Source: Nitzschia sp. pyKryTriq1 (Eukaryota; Bacillariophyta; Bacillariophyceae; Bacillariales; Bacillariaceae). Taken from it: a DNA stretch of 64,000 nucleotides. The stretch lies in contig OY101128.1 in the NCBI GenBank assembly GCA_956465555.1, positions 496,001 to 560,000 of the forward strand, read 5' to 3'. Both the position numbers and the translations under genes were made by a program. This document shows, piece after piece, positions 52,549-62,555 of this stretch. Positions within the stretch are counted from its first letter, which is position 1. Each line of letters starts with the position of its first letter. The notes under the pieces were generated by a model that was given only the letters and a program-made list of their open reading frames with translations, had not been told where the DNA came from and searched no databases.

Positions 52549-53042
52549 TCACATGATGGGAAGAATCATCACATCATGGGATGAATCATCATCACCGAGG
52601 AGGTTCTCGTATGTCTCGGCAACTTCCGGCCGGCGAGCGCCTGGGTGTGCTGTTGGCGAGCTCAAAAGTAGCACATACATGCCAACAATTCTCCGATTCC
52701 CGACTGTTCCCGTTGATTATCGTTGGCGCGGGTCTTTTGGGGGGTCGGAGGTATGGTCTGTTGCTTACCGGTATAACCGTTAGGAGGAGCCTCGGTCGCG
52801 TAGGCGTTGCGATGGTAATATTCGGGTGGCAGTCCTTGGCTGATCGCGCAGTCGGGACAAAACCACTGGTTTCCCGCCAGAATAAAGAGCTTGTCGCCCT
52901 TGGCCCATTTACCAAAGTCGCAACCTTGGCAATTGCGAGGTTTTCGATCTAGCGTCTTTTCCAACACGGGCGACCCTCCGATGGAAACCATTCCACCCTC
53001 TGGATCGCGCAGAAAGGCGGACGAGGACGAGGACTTTCCCAT
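52549..53042 (-). CDS. Small Cys4 zinc-ribbon-like protein, possibly myristoylated
   Basis: It begins MGKSSSSSAF (Gly2, possible N-myristoylation). Residues about 35-67 hold two Cys pairs, NCQGCDFGKW and WFCPDCA, spaced as a small zinc ribbon. Two endings are possible. Unspliced, it stops at 52,662 (126 residues). With an intron 52,650-52,768 (GTAAGC to AACAG, 119 nt), exon 2 runs 52,649-52,549 and the protein is 124 residues, ending GDDDSSHDVMILPIM. The donor lies inside a good consensus (CCGGTAAGC), but the acceptor tract is not pyrimidine-rich, so the spliced form is only slightly preferred. The family is unknown to me. Confidence 0.6.
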
Positions 53043-53653
53043 GGTGCTAGTGTTTCAAATAATAATTCTTGGAGACGAGACTTTGGGTACCGGTACGTAT
53101 GATAAAAGAAACGAGGAATGACGACTCAAGGTGCCAACGATGATGAGGATGATGAATGATGCGGATGGAGTAGTACTAGTAGTTTGTGCGTTTCTTTTAT
53201 CGTCGGTGGCAGAAGCCAATGTTGGCCCCCATTTTTGTCTAAACAATTTTTGGACTATCTAGTTTATGTTATTCGTTAATGTATACTTTGAATTGATTGA
53301 ATGTCGCTAATCAATAATTCGTTTATTCATGTGCCGAAGCAAGAAGCAAGCAAGCAAGCCTATGACTGACCCGACTGATTATTCGTGTAAACGGGGTTGG
53401 AATGCTTCCAATAAAAAGGGGGAGGTCGCCCCTGTAATTCTTTGCTACGCGGACCGCCGCCGCGCCAGAAGGGTCCCTTGTATGTACTGGGGTACAAAGA
53501 TACTGTACAGTTCGTAGACTACTCTCTACTCTACAGTGGAGACTATTATCCTCTCGGAACCGAGGGGAGATGCTGGCATAGTCTTCTCAATAAATAGAAT
53601 ACCGTAGAGAAAGGATATTTTACAGTATTAATATCACACTCCATCAGTTAGAG
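53043..53653. other. Intergenic spacer
   Basis: No supported gene. A direct repeat of AAGCAAGCAAGC-type units lies at about 53,338-53,360. Nothing else recognised. Confidence 0.55.
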
Positions 53654-55117
53654 CTATATCACCAAGTCAATAGTCGCAGCCAACAAATAATCATCGGTCT
53701 TCTTTCCTTCACGCTGGGTGGTCTTTTTCTTGCCCTTGTTCGCGGAATTGGTAGTAGCGGTGAAAGCATTGTGGTTAACTCTACTAGTAGTCTTTTCAGT
53801 TCCAAAGTGGCCGTCTTTAGATGATTCTCGTCGACTTTGAAAATGCTGCTCCAGTAGATCATCGTCATCGTCGTCCATAATAATCGTCACGGCGCTAGAG
53901 ATCTTCTGGCGATCCCCTGGAAGCCACATTGCCCGTTTGTCGTCGACATTGGTGGATCGCGGTAAAAACGACTCTGCCTTGGTGGAAGAAGCAGAAGAAG
54001 GGAGGATACCAAACCGACCTACCCAACTACTTGATCGTCGTTTCTCCTGAGCTTGCCTTTGTTTTTGTTCAATGGCATTTTGAAGAAATTGAGATTGCGA
54101 CACCCCCTCGCCTTCTCCACCAGCGCCCGTCATACTAAACATGCCGGAGAGATCCTGGTCATTTTTCATCCGATCCCAGGAGGCTCGATCGTCATTCTTC
54201 GTTGGCTCAACTGGCTGCCGACTACTGCTATCACGCAAGAGCATCCTCTCTGTATTTGGCTGGACTGGAGCGACACGTTTATCCATTTGTTGCTCCAATT
54301 CCCACTGAATATCGAAATTCTCCGGCGCCTGCTGGGGCACCAGGTCACCATCGTGGTGTTCGTCTCGACTCGAAGTTCGTGATCGATTGGAGAATATGCT
54401 ACCCATGCTGGTAACAAGACGAGAGCCTTTTGGAGAGGCAGCGACAGGTTTGTCATCGCCAAGCAACCGTTCCAATTTTTGAATTCGAGCTCTTTCCTTC
54501 TCCTCTGCCTTCTCTTTCTTTTTACGAGCCCATGATGTTTCCGATGGAACTAATACTACGGGGGTTTCATCAACGTTAGTTTGCGATTTGGTGGGAACAG
54601 CATCATTTGATGATGCAAATAACTGGTGTTCCAAGTCTTCAATCAAGTCATGCATACTAAGTTTTTCTTGCAATAAAATCATGATTCGTTGTTGCAATTC
54701 TTCCACGGTGACTTGCAACTGCTTGATTGTTTGAGGAGCCGGATCATTCGACGAGTCGTCCTCTTCGTTTTTGTTGGAAACGTCCTCATTGGAGGTCGAG
54801 GTGATTGTCTTCTCGTCCTCTGGGATGATGGGTTGCGTATCATGCTTGATGGCGTCATCATGTGTCCTCTGAGTCGTTGGTCCAGCATTATTATTCTTTC
54901 GACTGGATTGCAGTTGCGAAATTTGTTGCAAATAGGCTGCATTTTGTGTCGAAAGATCTCGATTGTCTTCTCGAAGGGTGGCATTTTGTTGAGTCAACTG
55001 CACCATCACTTCCCGTAGGATTTGTTTTTCTTCCACAAGTCGTTCATTTTCTTCTTTCAGTGAGGATAGCAATACTATTTGAGCGGCATTTGCATCAGCA
55101 GGCGAAGAAGCGGGCAT
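53654..55117 (-). CDS. Coiled-coil protein, about 487 residues
   Basis: The open frame extends to 55,240, but the start MPASSPADANAAQI at 55117 is more plausible because the upstream part (a hydrophobic LLPALLLRSQQ stretch) reads like leader or UTR; if used, that would add a possible signal anchor. Residues about 15-75 form a leucine-heptad coil (LLSSLKEENERLVEEKQIL). A second coil is near 135-180. The rest is Ser/Arg/Asp-rich and disordered, with a poly-Asp run (near 53,862-53,878). No known domain; scaffold-like. Translation ends at TAG/TGA near 53,654. Confidence 0.65.
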   Translation of the reverse strand: MPASSPADANAAQIVLLSSLKEENERLVEEKQILREVMVQLTQQNATLREDNRDLSTQNAAYLQQISQLQSSRKNNNAGPTTQRTHDDAIKHDTQPIIPEDEKTITSTSNEDVSNKNEEDDSSNDPAPQTIKQLQVTVEELQQRIMILLQEKLSMHDLIEDLEHQLFASSNDAVPTKSQTNVDETPVVLVPSETSWARKKKEKAEEKERARIQKLERLLGDDKPVAASPKGSRLVTSMGSIFSNRSRTSSRDEHHDGDLVPQQAPENFDIQWELEQQMDKRVAPVQPNTERMLLRDSSSRQPVEPTKNDDRASWDRMKNDQDLSGMFSMTGAGGEGEGVSQSQFLQNAIEQKQRQAQEKRRSSSWVGRFGILPSSASSTKAESFLPRSTNVDDKRAMWLPGDRQKISSAVTIIMDDDDDDLLEQHFQSRRESSKDGHFGTEKTTSRVNHNAFTATTNSANKGKKKTTQREGKKTDDYLLAATIDLVI

Positions 55118-55533
55118 CGTCTTGGAAACGAGAGTAGTAATGGACGTCGCTTGCTGGCTCCGCAATAATAATGCAGGGAGCAGGGAGGAAGCGAAGAATG
55201 AAAAATAATAATCGAGTATCGAGTCGGCGTCGTCGTTCACTTCTTGTTCTGTACCTGTACCTGGTACTGGGTAGCTGGTAGACTACAGTACTTGCATCGG
55301 TATGCACCGAAGAAGGATACACGAATAAAGATGATCGACTTGTTCGAATCGAATCGGAAGCTACCCCTACAGTACCGGTAGCTACTTGAAAGAAGCGAGT
55401 TCCTTTCTCTTGCTTGCGTACTACCGTACGAGTAGTCTTCCCTCTGTGTATTATCAACGCAAAAGTATAAGTACTCGCAATAATTCTCTAAATAATGTAT
55501 GTGTGTGGTCTGTATGCTATGTGTGTATCTTGT

Positions 55534-57434
55534 CTATCGACTGCCACTACAGACTTCGTCTAGTTGATCCGGAACAGTCATTTCCGTCAGCGAGGAAAGG
55601 CCCAAATTCCGGACATCCGACTCCATTTGGCCCAAATTGGTGGGGTTGCTCAAGTAGCTCATAAAAGCTTCATGGTAATCCCCCACAAAGTCGGGATCGT
55701 CCACACAAAACTCCCATTCATAAACCAATGTGATGCCATATGGATCATTAGGAGCGGTGCTGGGATTTCCAAAGCGAGTTTGAGAAGTCAGAGCCAAGGC
55801 GTAGTAAATCGCATTGGGTTGCAATTCCCTCCCGCCGCTATTGCACGGGCCTCCTCGGAGTGAGCAATCAGCCAAGGCCCGAGTAAAGCCAAAGGGGTCA
55901 AACTCCGGGACCATGGCCTTGAGGATGGCAAGAATGCCAGTCATCTCTGATTGTGACAAGCTGGCCCAATCGGTGGCGCTAGACAGCAATATATCTTGAC
56001 TGTAAAACCGACACTCACAAGTCAAACCATTATCACCTGGATAGAGTGGATTAACGGACGAACCACCGCCGGTGGGAACGGCTACTGGTGTGGTTACTGG
56101 GGCAAGTGTTGGTGCTGGTACTGGGGCAAGGGTTGGTGATGGTACTGGGGCGAACGTTGGTGCTGGTACAGGAGCGAACGTTGGCGCAACTACTGGCGCA
56201 AAGGTTGGCGGCACCACGGGAGCGAATGTTGGCGGAACCACAGGGGCAAAAGTGGGAGGTTCGACTGTACATGAATAGAAAGATGAAACGCAGAGTGTAT
56301 CATGTGAGAGCAATGAATTTGGGAAGAAAAGAAGTTTGGCATCCATCCAAGAGCAGCAAACTTAAAACTGATCAACAGATATGTTCTCACGTACCAGGAG
56401 TGAAAGTGGGTGGTACCACGGGCATGAATGTTGGCGCCGGAACAGGTTGGTATGTCGGTTCTCCCGACTCCACTGGTGCGTAAGTAGGGGGCATTACCGG
56501 TGTGAACGTTGGAGGCACCACTGAAAGCAAAAAAATAAGAGAGTGAGCATTGCAGTGTATTACCAAAAAGTAGTACCAACAAACAAACAGTAACCGAGAC
56601 TATTTTTGACGTACCAGGAGCGAACGTTGGCGCCACAACTGGAGCAAAAGTCGGTGCGTATCCTGGGGGTGGCGTTGTGAGAGCATCCGAAGACGAAGTG
56701 CCGCCGCCGCCTCCCAGGGCCACTCCAAGACCCACCGAGATCGCCACTGCTGCGATGAACATCAGGCATCCTCCAATGACCAACCACTGGAGAGGCACAG
56801 TTCGGTGGCCCTCATCTTTGTGTGCCACAACCACATTATTGGTGGGGTAGTCAAAGACTACTTCTGCCTCAAAGGCGACCGGCAGATTCTTTTCGCCATC
56901 GCCGCCCGCATCGGCGCCATCTGCGATATTATCATTGTCATCAATGGCAGGTACCTTTGCCTTTCCTGCAGCAGCGCCGCCTGCTTGCGACCGACGCAAA
57001 GGGCCTGCCACCGCAAACGATCCCGGCGTTTCATCGTCGACGTCATCATCATCGTCGTCGTCCTCATCGGGATAGGGCATGTTGTTCGCCAGCATGGATG
57101 CTCGAGCTTCGCCGGGAGCCGCCGCCGCAGACGTCCGAGGAACATTGTTGCTCTCAATCGACCCCCGGTGGTATTTCTCCCTAGTTGCCTGTCGCTTACT
57201 GCGGCGGGCTTCTCGGCGCGTTCCATCGGGAGGAGCCCCGGATCCCACCGTTGTCAAGCCACTGACTATAGACCCATTGCTCTCGCGACGGGCGGCGACC
57301 GCTCCAGGTTCTGTAGCTGGGGCTTCTCCTCGATCAGCTGGACGTACCTTGGACATGATGGTGGTTGGAGGACGTGCGACGACGTTGCCGTTGTTGTTGG
57401 CGGTGGGGCCGGCTGCAGGAGTCGTGGACGACAT
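55534..57434 (-). CDS. Single-pass membrane protein with PTFAP-repeat stalk (three exons)
   Basis: Exons: 57434-56615, 56520-56395, 56264-55534; introns of 94 and 130 nt, both GTACGT to CAG and both phase 1; 558 residues. N-terminal 215 residues are disordered, basic then acidic (DEDDDDDDDVDDE), likely cytosolic. One membrane span (about 218-242, WLVIGGCLMFIAAVAISVGLG). Then a stalk of PTFAPV/PTLAPV/PTYAPV units (more than ten) crosses all three exons; such Pro/Thr stalks are typical of diatom surface and wall-associated proteins and are likely glycosylated. The C-terminal 170 residues form a Cys-containing globular part (CECRFYSQDI, CSLRGGPCNSGG, EVCSGSR). Its function is unknown. The middle exon is 126 nt, a symmetric 1-1 exon made entirely of stalk repeats. 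Confidence 0.82.
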
Positions 57435-58386
57435 GTTCGTTTCTGGTTATAGAACTTGGAATGGATTGCTGTAGGGGGTTGCCTGCTTCGGTTCTAGTGT
57501 GTTCAGCCTTGTTGATTAGAGTCTATGGGTTGCTTTGAGAAAGTAGTCTAGCTAGTAGTGCAGTGTAACAAATTGAAAATGAGCGTTCTGTACGATCGAC
57601 GATGAGAACAACTCGCACGATAAAAAAAATTTTGTCGTCGTACAACAACTTCACAAGACCTGTTTCTGTGGTTGGTGCAGAGCAGAGTGGTGTGTGACAT
57701 GGCACGCTCCTCTGGGAACCTGGCGATGTGGTTTGGTTGGCACGACACAAGGCGTCGGGTGCAGAAGATCTAAACGGTCCAAAAATACATGGGTGTATTT
57801 ATAATTCCTTTGTCGTAGTATTGGAGAGGGAATGCAGAGAACTCCTAAATCAGGCATATATCGACTTACCGTACAATAGCCATTTCATGTCGCATACCTC
57901 TGTTGAACGGAAAGCAACACGCCGTTTCGCGCTGGATTTTCGGAGTTGCGCACACAATGCGATTGGACCTTTTAGTTCGCCCGGCTCACACCCACATGCA
58001 TATTGCTGGTACGTACTCGTACGTGACTGTCTGTAGCCCGTAGCCCACACCGGGCCCATACGACTGCGCCCACACCGTACCGGTACTGGTACCCTTGCTG
58101 GTACGAGAACATACGAGTAGCATACTACAGTAATGACGACGTAGACTCATCCGACTCAAAGTCGCATTTCGGTTTGAGAGGAGAAAATCATTATGCAATC
58201 TACATGGTCTAATGTTTCGGAATGATGGTTGCGCCAGGCGGGCATCTCGTTGGCGCTCACGTACTCGAGTATCGGTAGCAACGTCCATCGTGGTGATCTC
58301 TGACTGCGATACCCAGTACATTTCCTCTCATTTTTCTTTTCTACGAGTATTCCTCATCGTACGAATCAACAACTAACTATCGTGCC
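57435..58386. other. Divergent intergenic spacer
   Basis: No supported gene. It should hold promoters for the PTFAP protein (minus) and the RdRP (plus). GTACCGGTACTGGTACC-type words lie at 58,075-58,100. Confidence 0.55.
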
Positions 58387-61300
58387 ATGCCTACGCTTTT
58401 GGGTCGATTGAGACGCTCGTTAACGGGAAATCCCCGTGGACGTCGCTCGGAGCAATATCAGCAGACCGCTAGTAGTACTATCACTAGCCGGCCTCCCAGT
58501 AAAGTGTTGATCCCTACCAAGTCTTCCTCCGTGTCCTCGCACGAAGTCGTTTCACCTGTTAGTGTGTTCGATGTCGAGTATGAAAGCTTTGATAATAACA
58601 AGCAGGAATCGAATTGGATCACTAATCGAGAAGACAAGCAATATACTCAACACTCCCAAGCGAGTACGATTTTCTCCATGGGTGGCGAGGAGGAGCAGCA
58701 GCTGCCTCCATCTCAGCATCAGTTCTCTCAGGGTTCCAGCACCGCCACGACGCGGATCCAATGGGCGTCACCACCGACTGCTACTGCTATGAACAATCAT
58801 GATCCATTGGAGTCTACATTGCAATCAGAAGCGACTACGATCGTTTCAATGGTCGTTTCGCCAACGACGACTACTCGGAGAAACGACAACGAGTCTCGTC
58901 GTATTCCGCTTTTACAGATTAATGAAAACTTGCCTCCACCCAGCGCCAGCAAGTCTAGTAAATCATCAGTGTCGGCTGCGAGGAGTCGTCATCCTGACAG
59001 CACACATGCGTTTCCATCAAAGATCGTAACCCATGACGACAACCAGAACACTACATTCAGCATGACGGAAAGGACTCGTCACGAGGAGGAGGAGACGTCT
59101 TCCGATCATGATACTACGCAAACAACAAGATCGATCCATTTGGTATCTCCCAGTCAAGACATGGTGGCTCCATCGTCCGTCGCTCTGAATTCACAAAAGA
59201 GGGATGTATTGGTTGGCCAAGAGTTGTTTCGTTCTCAAAGAAGAGTGTATATTGAAAAGGGTGGCAACCGGCACAAGATGGGAACGGTACTTGGCACTAA
59301 GGATAGTCGGACATTAGAAGTCCAATTAGATAACGGAGCTGTGGTGGGTGTTCGGATGACAAGTGTTCGATACATTGACGATTCTGAGAAGACTGTGACA
59401 GAAACAAGCGAAGAAGCGTCATCGGCTGTTTCGACGACACTAGTTGTGGAGACGGACGATGAAAATGGTGAACCATCGACAGCGAGCAACGAGGAACAAG
59501 TGAAACCTCAGCCTAACAAGCCGACGAATTTCATCTCCAACGAAATCAACCGCAAGCCAAGCTCTGGTTCGAAAGCTCCTTTATCTGAAAGTTCCCACAT
59601 TGGTCGAAAAGTCCTAATCACCAAAGGCAGAAACAAAAATGCATACGCGGTGATTCTTGGAATGAAAACGAAGGGCATGTATGTTGTTGAATTACTCGCT
59701 AGTGGGAAAGAAGTGAAAGTCCGTGTCTCCAGTGTGGAATGTTGCGATAGTGGTGCGGTTCAGGATGATGCTGAGCCGGCCCGACGAGCACATAAGTCAT
59801 CGACCTCCGATCCTCGTTTGTACGAACCAGCCACCAAAGTTCAGTCGCCTAATGTGGACGCACTTCCTTGTGATGAAACTGTTGTTGCGGAGTCGAAGTG
59901 GCTACCTTCTCCGGTGGTCCAAGGATCCTTGGAATTGCAAAATACTTTGCAGCCTAGAAATATTAGCAGGCCATTCAAAAACTCCAAATCGAGCAACGAG
60001 CGAAGAAATAATCCTTGCAAGGAAAATGGCAAGTTGGTTGAAGTAATGCAGGGCCCCAACACTCGGAAGCGCGGCCGAATCATTGGTAAGAGCAATGCGA
60101 TCACATACAATATTGAGGTAAATGCCGATGAAATCATTGGAGTCAGAACAAGCAATGTCAAGATCCTCGGAAGTCAATACGAAAGTGGCATGGATGAGGA
60201 AGGCGATCAGGACGGCTCTCTATCTCAAAGAAGTAATTTCTCAAGACGAAGTAGGCGCTTCTTTCGAGTGCTCATGCCCAAGGATAGCTCTGGCAACCTG
60301 TTTGCGGGTTACAAAATCAAAAGAGTCCAGGTGGAGGGCTCGGTTAATGGACGCTCCAACAAGGCTGGAACAAACTTTCTGGATTACACAATTGGCGACC
60401 GTCTTCTTTCCCTTGACGTTGCAATGAAAGGTTCAAAACAAAAGAAGTTTTCTACCTCGTTAACACAAAATGGCAAGACCTACGAACTCATTTCTGCCAA
60501 AATCGAAGAGGACAAAGACTCGGGATTTAAATTTGGGAAGCCAAAGGTTGCGAGGTTGCTGTATGTGGATACATCCCACTGCGTCGATGGTAGCAGCTTC
60601 TGCGTGAAGGATTTTCTCTCTCAAATAGGAAATTTTTCGGTTTTGAATCCCCGAAAAATTGCCGCACGGTTGGAGTTGTTTCAAAGTCCCGCTCGGTTTG
60701 GCATTCAAGAAGTCGACTCCAAACATTTCTGTGATATCGAGGAGGAGGGGCACGTTGGCTGTGGTTTTATCGAAGAAGACTTTCTTCGTAGTGTTTGTGA
60801 GAAGGGTGGCCTAGGCAAATCCAAAGCAGCATTGGTGAGCGCAATTCAAGTACGCCTTTTTGTCCCCAGCATGGGCGTTTACAAGGGAATGCTGCAAAGA
60901 AAGCGGATAACTTCAGGTCCCGCGATCCAACTACCGCCGTCCATGAAAAAAGTTCCAGCATCATTGTCTGCGGGTGACAACAAGCGAGCTTTCATCGTTG
61001 TTTGTCAAGCTGGAATCCATCCTTCTCCAGGCAGCGCCAACGAGTTCATCGGAAGAAAGTTAGATTCCGACCGTGGAGATCATCCGCCCCCTGTCAAGTC
61101 CTTCACTGCAAAGATTAGCAAACCATTGTCTGATATGGTTCTTGATCTCTGGAAGAGTCTAGGGGTTCCTGAACGTGATATTCAGAACTATAAGAAAGAG
61201 AGCCTGAAACCAGATCGCCGAAATCATGCCTGGGTCGTCGGAGTGGCCGATTCAACAGGATCTCTGCCGCCTGATCGTATCTTTGTTCCAGGGATGGGCG

Positions 61301-61896
61301 GTACACAGCCTCAGGAGCTTTTTGTGACAAGGTCGCCTTGTTTGAAACATGACCACGGGCGACTTTTGAGAACCGTCAATTCTAAACCGACCAAAATGTC
61401 CAAGGAAGAGTGGGACGAGCTTCAATCGCTCCCGTTTGGTTCGATCATTTTCTCAAGCCCACGCAAAAATAAAATGTCAATGCCCGAACGAATTGCTTGT
61501 GGCGATCTCGATGGTGACTTGTATTTGATATGTTGGGATTCAATCATTCTTTCTCAGATGAAGGATGTAGAGCCGATGCAAGAGATTCCTATGGAAGATG
61601 ATGGCGTGCTTAAGACCGTCGCCCCAGACCCAAACTGGTTGGAAGCTGCTCACGGCATCATGACCGAAGCAGGCCCCACTAACGAATTGGGAGCCCTCGT
61701 TGGGGCTCTCTACAAGCTGTCAGAAAAGACTGCCAAGAAGTCGCCGCTTCACAAGAGAGATCCAGATGCCATTGCATATGCGGATGCCTACAACGAGGCT
61801 CTAGAATACAAAAAGCACGGCCGTCCGATTCAACTACCCGCTCACTTGGAGAAAGATATGCCGAAGAAACTTCGACACCTGATCAATTTTGTGTAG
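58387..61896 (+). CDS. Cellular RNA-dependent RNA polymerase with N-terminal KOW/Tudor-like modules
   Basis: An intronless 1169-residue protein. Eukaryotic RdRPs copy RNA into double-stranded RNA for RNA silencing. The C-terminal half (about 615-1100) has the family hallmarks: MGVYKGMLQRK (Lys833), then LFVTRSPCL (about 979-987), and the catalytic GDLDGDLYLICWD with the metal-binding triad Asp1040, Asp1042, Asp1044. The first 270 residues are disordered and Ser/Thr-rich. Three copies of a KOW/Tudor-like barrel follow at about 287-331 (VYIEKGGNRHKMGTVLG), 404-452 (VLITKGRNKNAYAVILG) and 547-595 (VEVMQGPNTRKRGRIIG), each ending in a V-R-x-S-V/N-V strand. These are unusual in RdRPs and may bind RNA or methylated proteins. 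This is a host gene, not a viral polymerase. Confidence 0.9.
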   Translation: MPTLLGRLRRSLTGNPRGRRSEQYQQTASSTITSRPPSKVLIPTKSSSVSSHEVVSPVSVFDVEYESFDNNKQESNWITNREDKQYTQHSQASTIFSMGGEEEQQLPPSQHQFSQGSSTATTRIQWASPPTATAMNNHDPLESTLQSEATTIVSMVVSPTTTTRRNDNESRRIPLLQINENLPPPSASKSSKSSVSAARSRHPDSTHAFPSKIVTHDDNQNTTFSMTERTRHEEEETSSDHDTTQTTRSIHLVSPSQDMVAPSSVALNSQKRDVLVGQELFRSQRRVYIEKGGNRHKMGTVLGTKDSRTLEVQLDNGAVVGVRMTSVRYIDDSEKTVTETSEEASSAVSTTLVVETDDENGEPSTASNEEQVKPQPNKPTNFISNEINRKPSSGSKAPLSESSHIGRKVLITKGRNKNAYAVILGMKTKGMYVVELLASGKEVKVRVSSVECCDSGAVQDDAEPARRAHKSSTSDPRLYEPATKVQSPNVDALPCDETVVAESKWLPSPVVQGSLELQNTLQPRNISRPFKNSKSSNERRNNPCKENGKLVEVMQGPNTRKRGRIIGKSNAITYNIEVNADEIIGVRTSNVKILGSQYESGMDEEGDQDGSLSQRSNFSRRSRRFFRVLMPKDSSGNLFAGYKIKRVQVEGSVNGRSNKAGTNFLDYTIGDRLLSLDVAMKGSKQKKFSTSLTQNGKTYELISAKIEEDKDSGFKFGKPKVARLLYVDTSHCVDGSSFCVKDFLSQIGNFSVLNPRKIAARLELFQSPARFGIQEVDSKHFCDIEEEGHVGCGFIEEDFLRSVCEKGGLGKSKAALVSAIQVRLFVPSMGVYKGMLQRKRITSGPAIQLPPSMKKVPASLSAGDNKRAFIVVCQAGIHPSPGSANEFIGRKLDSDRGDHPPPVKSFTAKISKPLSDMVLDLWKSLGVPERDIQNYKKESLKPDRRNHAWVVGVADSTGSLPPDRIFVPGMGGTQPQELFVTRSPCLKHDHGRLLRTVNSKPTKMSKEEWDELQSLPFGSIIFSSPRKNKMSMPERIACGDLDGDLYLICWDSIILSQMKDVEPMQEIPMEDDGVLKTVAPDPNWLEAAHGIMTEAGPTNELGALVGALYKLSEKTAKKSPLHKRDPDAIAYADAYNEALEYKKHGRPIQLPAHLEKDMPKKLRHLINFV

Positions 61897-62555
61897 CGTA
61901 CTTCACTTCATACTTGTACACGTGCTGTAGTACCGGTAGTACCTTGATTAGGATTACTTCCCTGTGTAGTTGCTTTTTAAATTGGACAATATGTTTTTTC
62001 ACTGCTTCAGGAATGAATAGATTCTCTACTCTCTACTAGTATTATAGTATTGTACCGGTACGATAAGTACATCAAAAATACAGTTGAGTGAAGGTAGCAG
62101 ACAATCCCCCCTCGTACGCTGGTATATCTGTGGTACTCGTACCAGGTACGAAGTACCATACTTGTAGACTACAGTACCGCTGGTACAGGTACAAGTACCA
62201 GGTACAGTACTGGCAAGGATAACGGTACAGGTACTACTGGTACCTGTACCCGGTACCGGTACTTTTATGATCTCATCGGAGTACAAAAATAGCATTCGTC
62301 GTGCGTGCATGTGTGCGGCGTAGACTCCATGTACGACTACTACGATTCTGTCACCTTCTCACATCACACATCACCCGTACCCGTTATCGCGCACCATGAC
62401 GTCATGCACTTCGAATTTCATGCGTTGGATCCAGGTATATAATATTCATGTCTGTAGGTTGTACAATGGTAGTGTCTGGATGTCACAATTTCAGTTTTGC
62501 AGAAATTTCATTTTGTTGCCCACACTATTTTTGCAAATCTACCTTCGGAACAACC
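61897..62555. other. Intergenic spacer, very GTAC-rich
   Basis: No supported gene. 62,110-62,265 is dense in GTAC (RsaI-type) words (for example GGTACAGGTACAAGTACC and ACCCGGTACCGGTAC). Confidence 0.6.

Noticed and set aside
55330-55360. tRNA-like T-loop phrase (GTTCGAATCGAATC)
   Set aside because: No matching acceptor, D or anticodon stems nearby.
58387-61896. Viral origin for the RdRP
   Set aside because: The DLDGD motif is of the cellular RNA-silencing RdRP class, not the GDD motif of RNA viruses.
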